From: Amycolatopsis aidingensis
GTDB lineage: Bacteria > Actinomycetota > Actinomycetes > Mycobacteriales > Pseudonocardiaceae
DNA length: 64,000 bases
NCBI RefSeq assembly: GCF_018885265.1
Contig: NZ_CP076538.1
Coordinates: 2,144,001-2,208,000, forward strand
Direction of reading: 5' to 3'
A model generated the notes under the pieces. That model made no database searches. It saw only the letters and a program-made list of their open reading frames with translations, and was not told where the DNA came from. Both the position numbers and the translations under genes were made by a program. Positions 39,488 to 48,339 of the stretch are shown here, piece after piece; position 1 is the stretch's first letter; each line of letters begins with the position of its first letter.

Positions 39488-40411
39488 ATGACGGGCTCCA
39501 CGCGGCGTGCGGTCGTGGCAGTGGATGTGGGTGGCACCGAGATCAAGGCCGCCCTGCTGGACGCGCACGCCGATGTGCTGGCCACGCGCCGGGTGCCGAC
39601 CCGGCGGGGTGCGGACGGGGCGGCCACCGCGGAGGTGGTCGCGGACCAGGTCGCCGGGTTGGCAGGTGAGCTGCGGGAGCTTGGCGAAGCCGTCGAGGTC
39701 GCCGCGGTCGGCGTGGTGGTACCGGGCATTGTGGACGAGGCGGCCGGTGTCGCCAGGTACTCGGCCAACCTCGGCTGGCGGGAGGTTCCGCTGCGCGGGC
39801 TGCTGCAGGAGCGGATCGGCCTTCCGGTTGCGTTCGGGCACGACGTCGCCGCCGCCGGGCTCGCCGAATGGCGCCTCGGCGCCGCGCGGGGATTCCGCGA
39901 TATCGCGATGGTGCCGGTTGGCACCGGGATCGCCGCGGCCCTGCTGCTGGACGGCAGGCCGTACCGGGCAGGCGGGCTGGCCGGTGAACTCGGGCATGTC
40001 GATATCGGGCATGGTCTCGCCTGCCCCTGCGGGGCTTCCGGCTGCCTCGAGGTGACCGCCTCGGCCGCTGCGGTCGCCCGGCGCTACACCGAGCGCAGCG
40101 GGACCGTGGTGACCGGATCCGCCGAGGTGGTGCGGGCCGCGCGGGCGGGCGACCAGGACGCGGCCGCGGTGCTGGCGGAGGCGGTGGACGGCCTCGGCAG
40201 GGGACTGCGCATCCTGGTCACGCTGCTGGCGCCCGAGGTGATCGTGCTCGGCGGCGGGCTGTTCGGTGCCAGGGAGTTCGTGCTGGACCCGCTGCGCGGC
40301 TGGCTGGCAGGGCGGCTGACCTTCCAGCGGCAGCCCCGGCTGCGCGTCGCCGAGCTCGGCGCCGAGGCGGGCTGCCTCGGCGCCGGCCTGCTGGCCTGGG
40401 ACACGACGTGA
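39488..40411 (+). CDS. ROK family sugar kinase
   Basis: 307-aa cytoplasmic kinase, ATG 39488. ATP motif VDVGGTEIKAALLD at residues 12-25; ROK zinc motif GHVDIGHGLACPCGASGCLE near 168-187 (CxCGxxGCxE). It has no HTH domain, so it is a kinase and not a ROK repressor. Likely phosphorylates GalNAc (or GlcNAc/galactosamine) at O6 on import; sugar specificity is an inference from context. Overlaps the next gene by 4 bases (GTGA). Confidence 0.87.
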   Translation: MTGSTRRAVVAVDVGGTEIKAALLDAHADVLATRRVPTRRGADGAATAEVVADQVAGLAGELRELGEAVEVAAVGVVVPGIVDEAAGVARYSANLGWREVPLRGLLQERIGLPVAFGHDVAAAGLAEWRLGAARGFRDIAMVPVGTGIAAALLLDGRPYRAGGLAGELGHVDIGHGLACPCGASGCLEVTASAAAVARRYTERSGTVVTGSAEVVRAARAGDQDAAAVLAEAVDGLGRGLRILVTLLAPEVIVLGGGLFGAREFVLDPLRGWLAGRLTFQRQPRLRVAELGAEAGCLGAGLLAWDTT

Positions 40412-41331
40412 TCCTCACCGTCACACCCAACACCGCGCTGGATGTCACCTACACCCTCGAACGCCTGGTGCCGGGGACCACCCATCGCGTTCGCCAGGTG
40501 CGCACCAGGGCGGGCGGCAAGGGGATGAACGTGGCGCGGGTGGTGCGGGCGGCCGGCGGGCGGGCCTGCGCGGTGGGCACGGCGGGCGGTGCCGAGTCCG
40601 CGCTGCTGCTTGCGGATCTCGCCGCCGCGGGGCTGCGGCACGAGCTGGTGCCGATCGCAGGCGGCACCAGGAGAACCGTCACCATGCTGTCCACTGTGGA
40701 TGACAAGGTCACGCTGCTGAACGAGCCGGGGCCGGAGCTGGCGGCCGCCGAGTGGGCCGCGCTCACCGGCACGGTACGGCGGTTGCTGCCCACCGCGGGC
40801 GTGCTGGTCTGCGCTGGCAGCCTGCCCGCCGGGGCGGGCGGCTATGCCGAACTGCTCGCGCTCGCCGGCGACATCCCGACGATCCTCGACACCTCCGGCG
40901 CCGCGCTGACCACCGCCCTTTCCGCCCGGCCCGCGGTGGTCAAGCCGAACGCGGCCGAGCTGCGCGAGGTCACCGGGCTGGCCGATCCGGTCGCGGCCGC
41001 GCACCGGCTGCGCGCGGCGGGTGCCCGCGCCGTGGTCGTCTCGCTCGGACCGGACGGCCTGCTCGCGGTTACCGGGCGCGGGACCTGGCGGGCCCGCCCC
41101 TCGGTGCCACTGGCAGGCAACCCGACCGGAGCAGGGGACGCGGCCGTCGCGGGCATCGCGCTGGAGCTCGCCGCGGGTTCGCCATGGCCGCGGGTGCTGC
41201 GCCGGGCGGTGGCGCTGTCCGCGGCCGCCGTGCTCGGCCCGCTGGCCGGGGACATCGACCCCGAGCACTACCGGCGCGAGTACGACGCCGTGACCGTTGA
41301 GGAGGACCATGCCACTGGCAGCGACAGCTGA
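40408..41331 (+). CDS. PfkB-family hexose-phosphate kinase (tagatose-6-phosphate kinase type)
   Basis: 307 aa from GTG 40408. N-terminal MILTVTPNTALDVTY and RTRAGGKGMNVARV are typical of 1-phosphofructokinase/LacC enzymes; the catalytic base is in NPTGAGDAAVAG near residue 243. In this operon it most probably makes tagatose-1,6-bisphosphate from tagatose-6-phosphate for the aldolase encoded next. Fructose-1-phosphate kinase is the alternative by sequence alone. Overlaps the aldolase gene by 23 bases. Confidence 0.87.
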   Translation: MILTVTPNTALDVTYTLERLVPGTTHRVRQVRTRAGGKGMNVARVVRAAGGRACAVGTAGGAESALLLADLAAAGLRHELVPIAGGTRRTVTMLSTVDDKVTLLNEPGPELAAAEWAALTGTVRRLLPTAGVLVCAGSLPAGAGGYAELLALAGDIPTILDTSGAALTTALSARPAVVKPNAAELREVTGLADPVAAAHRLRAAGARAVVVSLGPDGLLAVTGRGTWRARPSVPLAGNPTGAGDAAVAGIALELAAGSPWPRVLRRAVALSAAAVLGPLAGDIDPEHYRREYDAVTVEEDHATGSDS

Positions 41332-42148
41332 GATCGTCGGTCCCGCCGCCGCCCGGCGCGCGGGATGCGGCGCGTTCAACGCGATCCAGCTCGAGCAGGT
41401 GCACGCGATCGTCGCGGGCGCCGAGGCGGCCGGGATCCCGGTCGTGCTCCAGCTCAGCCAGAACGCGGTGCGCTACCACGGTTCACTGGCCCCGCTCTGC
41501 TCGGCGGCACTGGCCGCGGCGCGCCCGGCCGGGGTACCGGTGGCCGTGCACCTCGATCACGTGGACTCGCCGGAGCTGGTGCGCGCGGCGGTGGAACTGG
41601 GGTGTGGCTCGGTGATGTTCGACGCCTCCGCCCTGTCCTACCAGGAGAACGTGGCGGAGACCAGGAAGGTGGTGGAGTACTGCCATGGTGCCGGGGTCTG
41701 GGTGGAGGCCGAGCTGGGCGAGGTCGGCGGCAAGGACGGGGTGCACGCGCCCGGCGCGCGCACGGACCCGGCCGAGGCGGCCGAGTTCGTGGCGGCCACC
41801 GGGGTGGACGCACTGGCCGTCGCGGTCGGCAGCTCGCACGCCATGCTCACCAGGGACGCCGTACTGGACCTCGAGCTGATCACCAGGCTGCGCGCCGCCG
41901 TGCCGGTTCCGTTGGTGCTACACGGTTCCTCCGGGGTGCCGGAGGATTCCCTGCGGGCGGCGGTACGGGCCGGGATGACCAAGATTAATATTGGTACCCA
42001 GCTGAACAAGGAGTTCACCGCGGGGGTACGGGACCGGCTGGAGCGCGAGCCCGCCGCGGTGGACCCGCGCCGCTACCTCGGCGCGGGCCGGGACCGGGTC
42101 ACCGCCGAGGTCACCCGGCTGCTGCGGATGCTGGGTGGTGGGGACTGA
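41309..42148 (+). CDS. Class II ketose-bisphosphate aldolase (tagatose type)
   Basis: 279-aa zinc aldolase, ATG 41309 after GAGGAGGA. Asp83/His84 in VHLDHVDSPE are the catalytic acid and a zinc ligand; EAELGEVGGKDG and LHGSSGVPEDSLR supply the other ligands and phosphate loop (KINIGTQLN). KbaY/GatY subgroup, which cleaves tagatose-1,6-bisphosphate into glycerone phosphate and glyceraldehyde-3-phosphate. It ends the operon; its 3' end overlaps the convergent GGDEF gene by 38 bases. Confidence 0.88.
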   Translation: MPLAATAEIVGPAAARRAGCGAFNAIQLEQVHAIVAGAEAAGIPVVLQLSQNAVRYHGSLAPLCSAALAAARPAGVPVAVHLDHVDSPELVRAAVELGCGSVMFDASALSYQENVAETRKVVEYCHGAGVWVEAELGEVGGKDGVHAPGARTDPAEAAEFVAATGVDALAVAVGSSHAMLTRDAVLDLELITRLRAAVPVPLVLHGSSGVPEDSLRAAVRAGMTKINIGTQLNKEFTAGVRDRLEREPAAVDPRRYLGAGRDRVTAEVTRLLRMLGGGD

Positions 42149-43064
42149 ACCCACCGGGTGTCCGGGTCCGGGGCGGGAGTTCGGTGACCGGTGCGGAGGT
42201 CACCTTCGTCCCGGTCCCGGTCCCGGTGCCGTAGTCGGCGATCTGCTCGGCGGGCCAGTCGTGCCGCAGCGCGGAGATCGTCGCGAGGACGATCGCGAGG
42301 ACCATCCCGAGCAGCGCGCCCAGCAGGATCGCCCACGGCCCGTGCCGCGCCGTCCTCGGCTGCCGCCCGGAGCCGGGGTACTGGTCGCGATCCGCGCGGT
42401 GGCGCCCGCCCGCGCGCGGGTTGCCGGAGTCTGGCGAGGCCGGATTCTCGCACGCTTCTTGGAGTAGTCGCGAAAATGGGCTGGTCACCTGAATCTGATC
42501 CCGGCCGCCCTGTTTGCACTTGCGCAGCGCGGCGGTCGCGTCGGCCATGAGCGTGCGTAGTTCACAGGTTTGCCCGGCAAGGCAGCTCGCCATTCCGATC
42601 GAGGCGGTGAGGCCGATTGATTTGATCTTGGCTTGAATTCGCTCCGCGATGACTAATGCCTCACCGACCGGTGTCCTCGGCAGTAGCAGGAGGAATTCGT
42701 CCCCGCCGCGTTGCAGGTACCGGGCGAGCAGGTCGCCCTTTCTCGCCGCCATCCGCAGGGTATCCGCGACCGACCGCAGAATCCGGTCGCCCGTGGCGTC
42801 CCCGTAGCACTCGTTCACCCGGCGGAAGCGGTCGAGGTCCACCGCGAGCAGGGAACTCGGGCAGCGCGCACGGCAGGCGCCCGCGAGCACTCGTGGCGCT
42901 CGCAGCTCCCACCCGCGGCGGTCCAGCAGACCGGTCAGCCGGTCGGTCACCGGGGCGCTCACTGGCTGGCCACAGGACTCGCAGCGCAGCTCGTTCCCGG
43001 AGACCGGGCTGAACCGGACCGTCGACTGTGCCCAGTCTTCCTCCGCAGGCGAGCCCCGGTTCAT
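42111..43064 (-). CDS. GGDEF diguanylate cyclase with C-terminal membrane anchor
   Basis: 317 aa from ATG 43064 (GGAGG 9 bases upstream); a TTG at 43148 would add 28 residues. A CESC pair (Cys28/Cys31) may bind metal. The GGDEF domain runs about 38-195: DRLTGLLDRRGWE, LLAVDLDRFRRVNECYGDATGD and the intact active motif GGDEF at 120-124. No RxxD inhibitory site is obvious 5 residues before it. A low-complexity linker (200-243) leads to one membrane helix (244-266) and a 50-residue Thr/Pro tail outside. Usual GGDEF proteins have the membrane part first; here the order is reversed. Makes c-di-GMP if active. Reason for being within the sugar locus unclear. Confidence 0.85.
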   Translation of the reverse strand: MNRGSPAEEDWAQSTVRFSPVSGNELRCESCGQPVSAPVTDRLTGLLDRRGWELRAPRVLAGACRARCPSSLLAVDLDRFRRVNECYGDATGDRILRSVADTLRMAARKGDLLARYLQRGGDEFLLLLPRTPVGEALVIAERIQAKIKSIGLTASIGMASCLAGQTCELRTLMADATAALRKCKQGGRDQIQVTSPFSRLLQEACENPASPDSGNPRAGGRHRADRDQYPGSGRQPRTARHGPWAILLGALLGMVLAIVLATISALRHDWPAEQIADYGTGTGTGTKVTSAPVTELPPRTRTPGGFSPHHPASAAAG

Positions 43065-43312
43065 CCTGATCGGCCTCCGTTCGGGTGCGGGACGCCGCCG
43101 TACCGGGAGTCCGACGTGGACGGAGACCGAAGAATTGGTGTAAACCAACCGCGCCGCGTTTCCCGGAACAGATCGACATCACGGCACCGTGCCGCGATTT
43201 TTCGACAGTACAGTCAGAAAAGGCACTCTCCGGAAAAGTTGCGGCCGATAACATATCGGTGCCGTGTGCCGAGTGTCAACGGCGCGGATCCGGGCACTAA
43301 TGCGACCGTGGT

Positions 43313-44098
43313 TCAGGCCGTGACGACCTCGACCCCTTCGGTTTCGAAAGCCTCGATCATGGCCGGTTCCGCCGAGGTGTCCGTGATCAGCATGTGCACC
43401 CCGGTCGTCGGGCAGATCTGGGCGAAGGCGTGCCCGCCGAGCTTGGAGCTGTCCGCGACCACCACCACCTGCCTGGCGCGGGAGGCCATCAGCCGGTTGA
43501 TGCTCGCCTCGCCCTCGTGGTGGGCGTAGGCGCCGCGCAGCGGGTCGATCGCGTCCACCCCGAGGAAGACGAGGTCCAGGGTGATCTCGTCCAGGATCCG
43601 GGTGGCCAGCGGCCCGGTGAGCTCGAAGGAGTGCTGCCGGGCCACGCCCCCGGTCACCACCAGCTTGATGTTCGGCCGCACGGCGAGCTCGTTGGCGATG
43701 TTCAGCGCGTTGGTCACCACCACCAGCGCGGGTGACTCGCCCCGGTCGTTCAGGTCCGGCCGGGTGGCCAGCGCCCTGCCGACCTCGGTCGCCGTGGTGC
43801 CGCCGTTCAGTCCGACCACCATGCCCCGCTCCACCAGGCGCACCGCCGCGGCGCAGATGCGCTGCTTCTCCGGGGCGTGCCGGGCCGCCTTGTGCCGCAG
43901 CGGCAGGTCGTAGGCGACGTTACTGGCGACGGCCCCGCCCCTGGTGCGGGTCAGCAGCTGGCGCTCGGCCAGGTGGTCGAGATCGCGCCGGATGGTCGCG
44001 GGGGAGACGTTGAGTTCCTCGGCGGTCTCGTCGACGTCGATCTTGTCCCGCTGCCCGACCATGTCGAGCAGTGCGCCCAGTCGCTCGTGCCGGTCCAC
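43313..44098 (-). CDS. DeoR-family transcriptional regulator 1
   Basis: 261 aa, GTG 44098. N-terminal winged HTH (residues about 5-58, IDVDETAEELNVSPATIRRDLDHL) and a C-terminal sugar-phosphate sensor domain (VGLNGGTTATEVGRAL, VVTNALNIANELA, VFLGVDAID, VVVADSSKLG). Closely similar over its whole length to the regulator at 52254 (shared stretches VVTNALNI, GGVAR, HSFELTGPLATR). Likely represses the catabolic and transport operons until a pathway sugar phosphate binds. Single gene, 64% of the upstream gap taken by the 75-bp repeat copy B. Confidence 0.92.
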   Translation of the reverse strand: MDRHERLGALLDMVGQRDKIDVDETAEELNVSPATIRRDLDHLAERQLLTRTRGGAVASNVAYDLPLRHKAARHAPEKQRICAAAVRLVERGMVVGLNGGTTATEVGRALATRPDLNDRGESPALVVVTNALNIANELAVRPNIKLVVTGGVARQHSFELTGPLATRILDEITLDLVFLGVDAIDPLRGAYAHHEGEASINRLMASRARQVVVVADSSKLGGHAFAQICPTTGVHMLITDTSAEPAMIEAFETEGVEVVTA

Positions 44099-44207
44099 GC
44101 CACGCTCCTCCGCCGCAGTGCGTCTCCGCGGCGTCGCAATCCGCCGCTCGGACGAACGTACTACGAAGGAGCGTCGCGTTCGGCCAGGACACCCGATACA
44201 AGCGCCC

Positions 44208-44282
44208 TGAACGTGGCTTTACGGACGTTCAGCGTCGCGAACGGCACGTTTGGGACGTCTGACGTCGCGAACGCCACGTTCA
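44208..44282. repeat. 75-bp intergenic inverted repeat, copy B
   Basis: Same element as at 7346 and 53050: TGAACGTGGC at one end, GCCACGTTCA at the other, flanked here by CCC and GGG (44205-44285). Its right-hand terminal TCA is, on the minus strand, the TGA stop codon of the GH109 gene (44280-44282). Inner arms GACGTTCAG and CTGACGTC differ from the other copies. Confidence 0.88.
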
Positions 44283-45743
44283 GGGTTTCTCCGAGTCGGT
44301 TCCGGGATGCGGAGTCCGCCAGTGGCCCCTGGTGAAGTCCGGGAAGGGCATCGGCAGGCTGCCGTAGCGCACGGACAGTACCGACAGCGCGAAGGGTGCG
44401 TTCCACGCGGCGGCGTCGTAGACGTCCATATCCGGAGGCAGGCCGAGTCGCATGGTCTGGCCGAGGCGGTACAGCATCAGGTAGTCCATCCCACCGTGCC
44501 CGCCCGGTCCAGGGCCGACATCCTTCCACAGCCAGTGGTCGTGCTCGGCGTAGTCGTCCCAGTCCCGCCAGCGGTGGTCGCCAGCGTCCGGCTCGAGGTA
44601 GATCCGCGGCGGGTAGTCCTCGAAGACGCCCTTCGTCCCGGCGAGGTGGTTGAGCCTGCTGTACGGATGCGGGTTGGACACCCCGTGCACGAGGTGGATG
44701 ACCCGCCCCTTCTCGGTCTGCAGCAGGCTCATCGTCACGTCGCCGTTCACGTAGCGTTCCCGCCACCTCGGGTCGCCATCGGGAACATGCTGGGCGCGAT
44801 AGTCGGCGAGGCCGAGCGCTGGGGTGCTCATCGAGGTCATCCGCACCAGCCGGTCCCCGCGGTTTATGTCCAGATAGGACGCGACCGGCCCGAGCCCGTG
44901 CGTGGGGTACAGGTCGCCGTCCAGCCTGGTGTGCCAGTCCCGGCGCCACTGGTCCGCGTAGTAGGTCTCGGAGAACAGCAGCTCGCGCAGGTCGTGCAGG
45001 TAGGCACCGGAGCCGTGCAGCAACTCGCCGAACATCCCGTCGTGCGCCATCCGCAGCGCACGCAGTTCGTTGCGGCCGTAGCAGCAGTTCTCCAGCTGCA
45101 GGCAGTGCCGCCGGGTCTGCTCGGAGGTGTTCACCAGCTCCCACAGGTCCTCGACCGTGGTGGCGATCGGGCACTCCACCCCGGCATGCTTGCCTGCGCC
45201 CATGGCGGCCAGCGCCATGTCCACATGCCAGCCCCATGGCGTCGCCACGTACACGAAGTCGACGTCGTCCCGCTCACACAGCCGCTCGAAGGCGTGCTCG
45301 CCCTGGTCGAAGGTCGCGGGGGCGGGATGACCCTTGCCGGTGATCACCGCGGCGGCCCTGGCCACCTTGGCCGGGTCGACATCACAGACCGCGGTGACCC
45401 GCATCCCTGGCACGGCAAGGAACAGTGGCAGCATCGCCGCACCCCGGTTGCCGAGGCCGATGATGCCGACCCGCACCCGCGCCCTCGGCTCGAACGGTAC
45501 GCCCATCATCGTGCGGCCACGCCGCGGCGGCCAGGAGTGTTGCTCGGCGCCGGGCACCTCGGGCGGCCGTGGGCCTGCCGCCGCGGCGCCGAGCTGGCCG
45601 GTACCGAGCGCGGCGAGGGTGGTTCCGGCGATGGCCCCGGTACGCAGGGCGGCGCGCCGGGAGACACCGGTTCCGGTGCCCGCGCCCGGCTCCTGCCCGG
45701 CCTGTTCCTTGCCTTGTTCCTTGCCTTCTTCGCTGGCGGCCAT
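44280..45743 (-). CDS. GH109-type alpha-N-acetylgalactosaminidase (Gfo/Idh/MocA fold), Tat-exported
   Basis: 487-aa enzyme from ATG 45743 (AGGAGG 5 bases upstream). Tat signal with the twin Arg at 29-30 ([13 protein letters not shown]). The mature part has an NAD-binding fold ([12 protein letters not shown]) and the GH109 features: [51 protein letters not shown] and [16 protein letters not shown]109 enzymes use tightly bound NAD+ to hydrolyse terminal alpha-GalNAc (blood group A, Tn antigen). Tat export fits a cofactor loaded before secretion. A plain oxidoreductase is the alternative, but the motifs and the GH101 neighbour favour glycosidase. Its stop is the edge of repeat copy B. Confidence 0.85.
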   Translation of the reverse strand: MAASEEGKEQGKEQAGQEPGAGTGTGVSRRAALRTGAIAGTTLAALGTGQLGAAAAGPRPPEVPGAEQHSWPPRRGRTMMGVPFEPRARVRVGIIGLGNRGAAMLPLFLAVPGMRVTAVCDVDPAKVARAAAVITGKGHPAPATFDQGEHAFERLCERDDVDFVYVATPWGWHVDMALAAMGAGKHAGVECPIATTVEDLWELVNTSEQTRRHCLQLENCCYGRNELRALRMAHDGMFGELLHGSGAYLHDLRELLFSETYYADQWRRDWHTRLDGDLYPTHGLGPVASYLDINRGDRLVRMTSMSTPALGLADYRAQHVPDGDPRWRERYVNGDVTMSLLQTEKGRVIHLVHGVSNPHPYSRLNHLAGTKGVFEDYPPRIYLEPDAGDHRWRDWDDYAEHDHWLWKDVGPGPGGHGGMDYLMLYRLGQTMRLGLPPDMDVYDAAAWNAPFALSVLSVRYGSLPMPFPDFTRGHWRTPHPGTDSEKP

Positions 45744-45903
45744 GCGAACCTCCTGGACCATGCGGGGACCGGCCGACACTTGCGGATGAGCTTCCGCGCA
45801 AAGATGCACGTTCGTCAAGAGTTTCACGTAGATTCAAGCAGAATTGAGCAGTACCGAGCAGTGCTTCGACGGCCGGTCGGCTACCCCGTCCGGAACCGAT
45901 CAG

Positions 45904-45956
45904 TGCACAAACGTTGCCCAGTCCCTGTTGACAACTGCGCAAACGAGCACAAAACT
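45904..45956 (+). promoter_or_regulatory. Promoter and repeated operator-like sites of the ABC importer operon
   Basis: TTGACA at 45928-45933 with the 17-bp spacer carrying TGCGCAAACGAG; a weak AAAACT occupies the -10 position (45951). A second copy, TGCACAAACG, starts at 45904, 32 bp upstream of the first, and GAGCACAAAA overlaps its end. The spacing of about three helical turns suggests two bound dimers. The rest of the 266-bp gap between the GH109 gene and the solute-binding gene is A/T-rich and non-coding. Confidence 0.5.
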
Positions 45957-46009
45957 GCGCATCAATGTGCAGCGAGTGCGCATGATCTGACTTCGATCGG
46001 GTGGTGGCC

Positions 46010-47407
46010 ATGAGATCAGCTCCTGCCAGGGCCCTGACCGCGGGCGTGGCCGTGGTGCTCGCGGCCGCGGGGTGCGGAACCGACACCGGCGCGGGCCTCA
46101 GCGAGAACACGCTGCCGGGCGCGGCCGAGTACTTCGAGACGCCCTGCCCCGAACCGGGCACGCAGCCGGAGGGGGAACGCCTGCGGTACTGGTCCATGTG
46201 GACCGCGGACGAGCCGCAGGGCAGGGTGCTGCGGCACGCCATCGAGTGCTTCGAGAACAAGACCGGTGTCACCGTGGACGTGCAGTGGCTGGGCCGCAAG
46301 GTGCTCACCCAGAACGTGGCACCCGCGCTGAACACCGACGAGGTTCCGGATCTCATCGACCAGGACCTCAGCCAGATGAACGCGGCGATCGTGGCCCCCG
46401 GCGGGACGCAGAGCGTGCAGGACGTGCTCGGGATGAAGGTCGGCGAGGGGGACAAGACCGTCGAGGACGTGCTGGCGTCGTACTCCTACCAGCTGCCGCA
46501 GAACACCGACGCCGATGGTGAGCGGTTCCTGATCCCGTACGAGCTGATCACCAACGCCTGGTGGTACGACCGCAACACCGTGCAAGACTTCTCGCCCCCG
46601 CAGACCATCGACGAGATGTTCGCGCTGTTCGACAAGGCCAAGGCCAACGGGATGGCCGCGGTCAGCCAGGACGGCGACATCAAGTTCTACAACTCCTACT
46701 TCTTCACCCAGCTGGCCGCGCGGTTCGTCGGGCCGGGCGGGCTGGCCGAGGCGGCGGCGGACCGCAGCGGGCAGGCGTGGAAGGCCGAGCCGGGTTTCCT
46801 CGCCGCGGCGAAGATCGTGGAACGACTGGCCAAGGGCGGGTACTTCGTCGAAGGCTGGAACGCCTCCAAGTTCCCGCAGGTGCAGCAGCGCTGGGCGGAC
46901 GGCGAGTCCGCCTACATCTACAACGGCAGCTGGCTGCCCAGCGAGGCCAGGGAGTACCTCGGCAAGCAGGGCGGCGGCCGTGAGCTCGACTTCGGGTCGT
47001 TCCAGTTCCCGATGCCAGAGGGCGCCACCCACGACATCGTGGAGGTCCTGCCGATCGGCTTCTCGGTACCCGCAAAGGCACGGGACGCGGGCACCGCCAA
47101 GGCGTTCATCGCCTACGTGCTGCACAAGGACATCCTGCAGGGCATCCCTACGGTCAGCGACAACCTGGCCCCGCGGCCGGACCTGAAGGTGCCCGACGAC
47201 CTCGCCGACGCGAAGGCGGCACTGGACGACGAGAGCAAGGAACACACCCTGGTAATGGACGGGCTGGACGGCCTTTTCGGCGGCACCTACGTGGACAACG
47301 TGTTCTTCCCTGCCGATGACGCGCTGCTGAACGGGAAGCTCACCGCGCGGGAGTTCGTCGACCAGCTGGCCAGGGAGTCGGCGGAGTACTGGAGGTCGAG
47401 GGGCTGA
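46010..47407 (+). CDS. Sugar ABC transporter solute-binding lipoprotein
   Basis: 465-aa family 1 extracellular binding protein from ATG 46010. Lipobox LAAAG-Cys22. Core features: LRYWSMWTADEPQGRVLRHAIECFENKTGVTVDVQWLG-type start (seen at residues 60-95), VPDLIDQDLSQMNA, ELITNAWWYDRNTV and WADGESAYIYNGSWLPSEA. Brings oligosaccharide to the permeases encoded next. The sugar is probably galacto-N-biose or GalNAc, by context. The stop overlaps the permease start by one base. Confidence 0.9.
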   Translation: MRSAPARALTAGVAVVLAAAGCGTDTGAGLSENTLPGAAEYFETPCPEPGTQPEGERLRYWSMWTADEPQGRVLRHAIECFENKTGVTVDVQWLGRKVLTQNVAPALNTDEVPDLIDQDLSQMNAAIVAPGGTQSVQDVLGMKVGEGDKTVEDVLASYSYQLPQNTDADGERFLIPYELITNAWWYDRNTVQDFSPPQTIDEMFALFDKAKANGMAAVSQDGDIKFYNSYFFTQLAARFVGPGGLAEAAADRSGQAWKAEPGFLAAAKIVERLAKGGYFVEGWNASKFPQVQQRWADGESAYIYNGSWLPSEAREYLGKQGGGRELDFGSFQFPMPEGATHDIVEVLPIGFSVPAKARDAGTAKAFIAYVLHKDILQGIPTVSDNLAPRPDLKVPDDLADAKAALDDESKEHTLVMDGLDGLFGGTYVDNVFFPADDALLNGKLTAREFVDQLARESAEYWRSRG

Positions 47408-48330
47408 TGGCGCGTCCAGCCGGCAGGCAGGGCGCGCACCTGGCAGGCAAGCGGCGGCTGTTCTGGCCGCTGCTCGCCCCGGCCATGGCGCTGTACCTGA
47501 TCTTCCTGGTCGTTCCGACGGTCATCACCGCGGTGCTGAGCCTCACCAGCTGGGCCGGTGCCGGGGACACCCCGGAGTTCACCGGCCTCGACCAGTACCG
47601 CGAGCTGCTCGGCAGCGAGTCCTTCCAGCACGCCTTCCTGAACACGCTGGCCTACATCGTGCTCGGCGGGGTCGGCACCTTCGTGCTGGCCTTCCTGTTC
47701 ACCATGGTGCTGCGGGACATGCGTGGCGGCAGGCTGGTGCGCGCGGTGCTGTTCTTCCCGAACATCGTCGCGCCGGTGGCGCTGGGCATGTTCCTCGGCT
47801 TCGTGTTCAAGTACCAGCCGAACAAGCAGGGCCTCGCGAACTTCCTGCTGGAGGGCGTCGGCCTGGACGCGGTGCAGTTCCTGCGCCCGGAGAACGTGAC
47901 CTACGCGGTGATCGGCGCGCTGATCTGGGCCAGCTCGGGTTTCTACATCACCATCCTGATGGCCGCGGTGGACCGGATCCCGCCCTATCTCTACGAGGAC
48001 GCGGAGCTGGCTGGCGCCTCGCCATGGCAGAAGTTCCGCAACGTCACCCTGCCGTTGACCTGGGATGTGGTCGGGGTGGCAGGCGTGCTCTGGACGATCA
48101 ACGCGATGAAGATCTTCGAGCTGGTGTTCGTGCTGGCCGGGCCGGGCACCTACTCGCCGCCGATCGAGGCCTGGACGCTGGGCATCTACGTGTTCGACCG
48201 CTCCTTCGGCACCCGCGGCACCCCGGCCTACGGGGTCGCCTGCGCCTGCGCGGTGCTGATGATCGTCCTGGTCTCCGTGTTCGTCGTGCTGCTGCGGCGG
48301 CTGATGCGCCGCGACGCGATCCAGTTCTAG
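47407..48330 (+). CDS. Sugar ABC transporter permease (MalF-type)
   Basis: 307-aa inner-membrane permease with six predicted helices, starting with FWPLLAPAMALYLIFLVVP. The EAA loop that contacts the ATPase is EDAELAGASPWQKFRNVTLP (about residues 198-217). First of two permeases in the operon. Confidence 0.93.
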   Translation: MARPAGRQGAHLAGKRRLFWPLLAPAMALYLIFLVVPTVITAVLSLTSWAGAGDTPEFTGLDQYRELLGSESFQHAFLNTLAYIVLGGVGTFVLAFLFTMVLRDMRGGRLVRAVLFFPNIVAPVALGMFLGFVFKYQPNKQGLANFLLEGVGLDAVQFLRPENVTYAVIGALIWASSGFYITILMAAVDRIPPYLYEDAELAGASPWQKFRNVTLPLTWDVVGVAGVLWTINAMKIFELVFVLAGPGTYSPPIEAWTLGIYVFDRSFGTRGTPAYGVACACAVLMIVLVSVFVVLLRRLMRRDAIQF

Positions 48331-48339
48331 GGAGCCGGT

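Noticed and set aside
44280..45743. Plain Gfo/Idh/MocA oxidoreductase reading of the GH109 gene
   Set aside because: The Tat signal, the [14 protein letters not shown] and GGHGGMDY motifs and the GH101 neighbour fit GH109 better.
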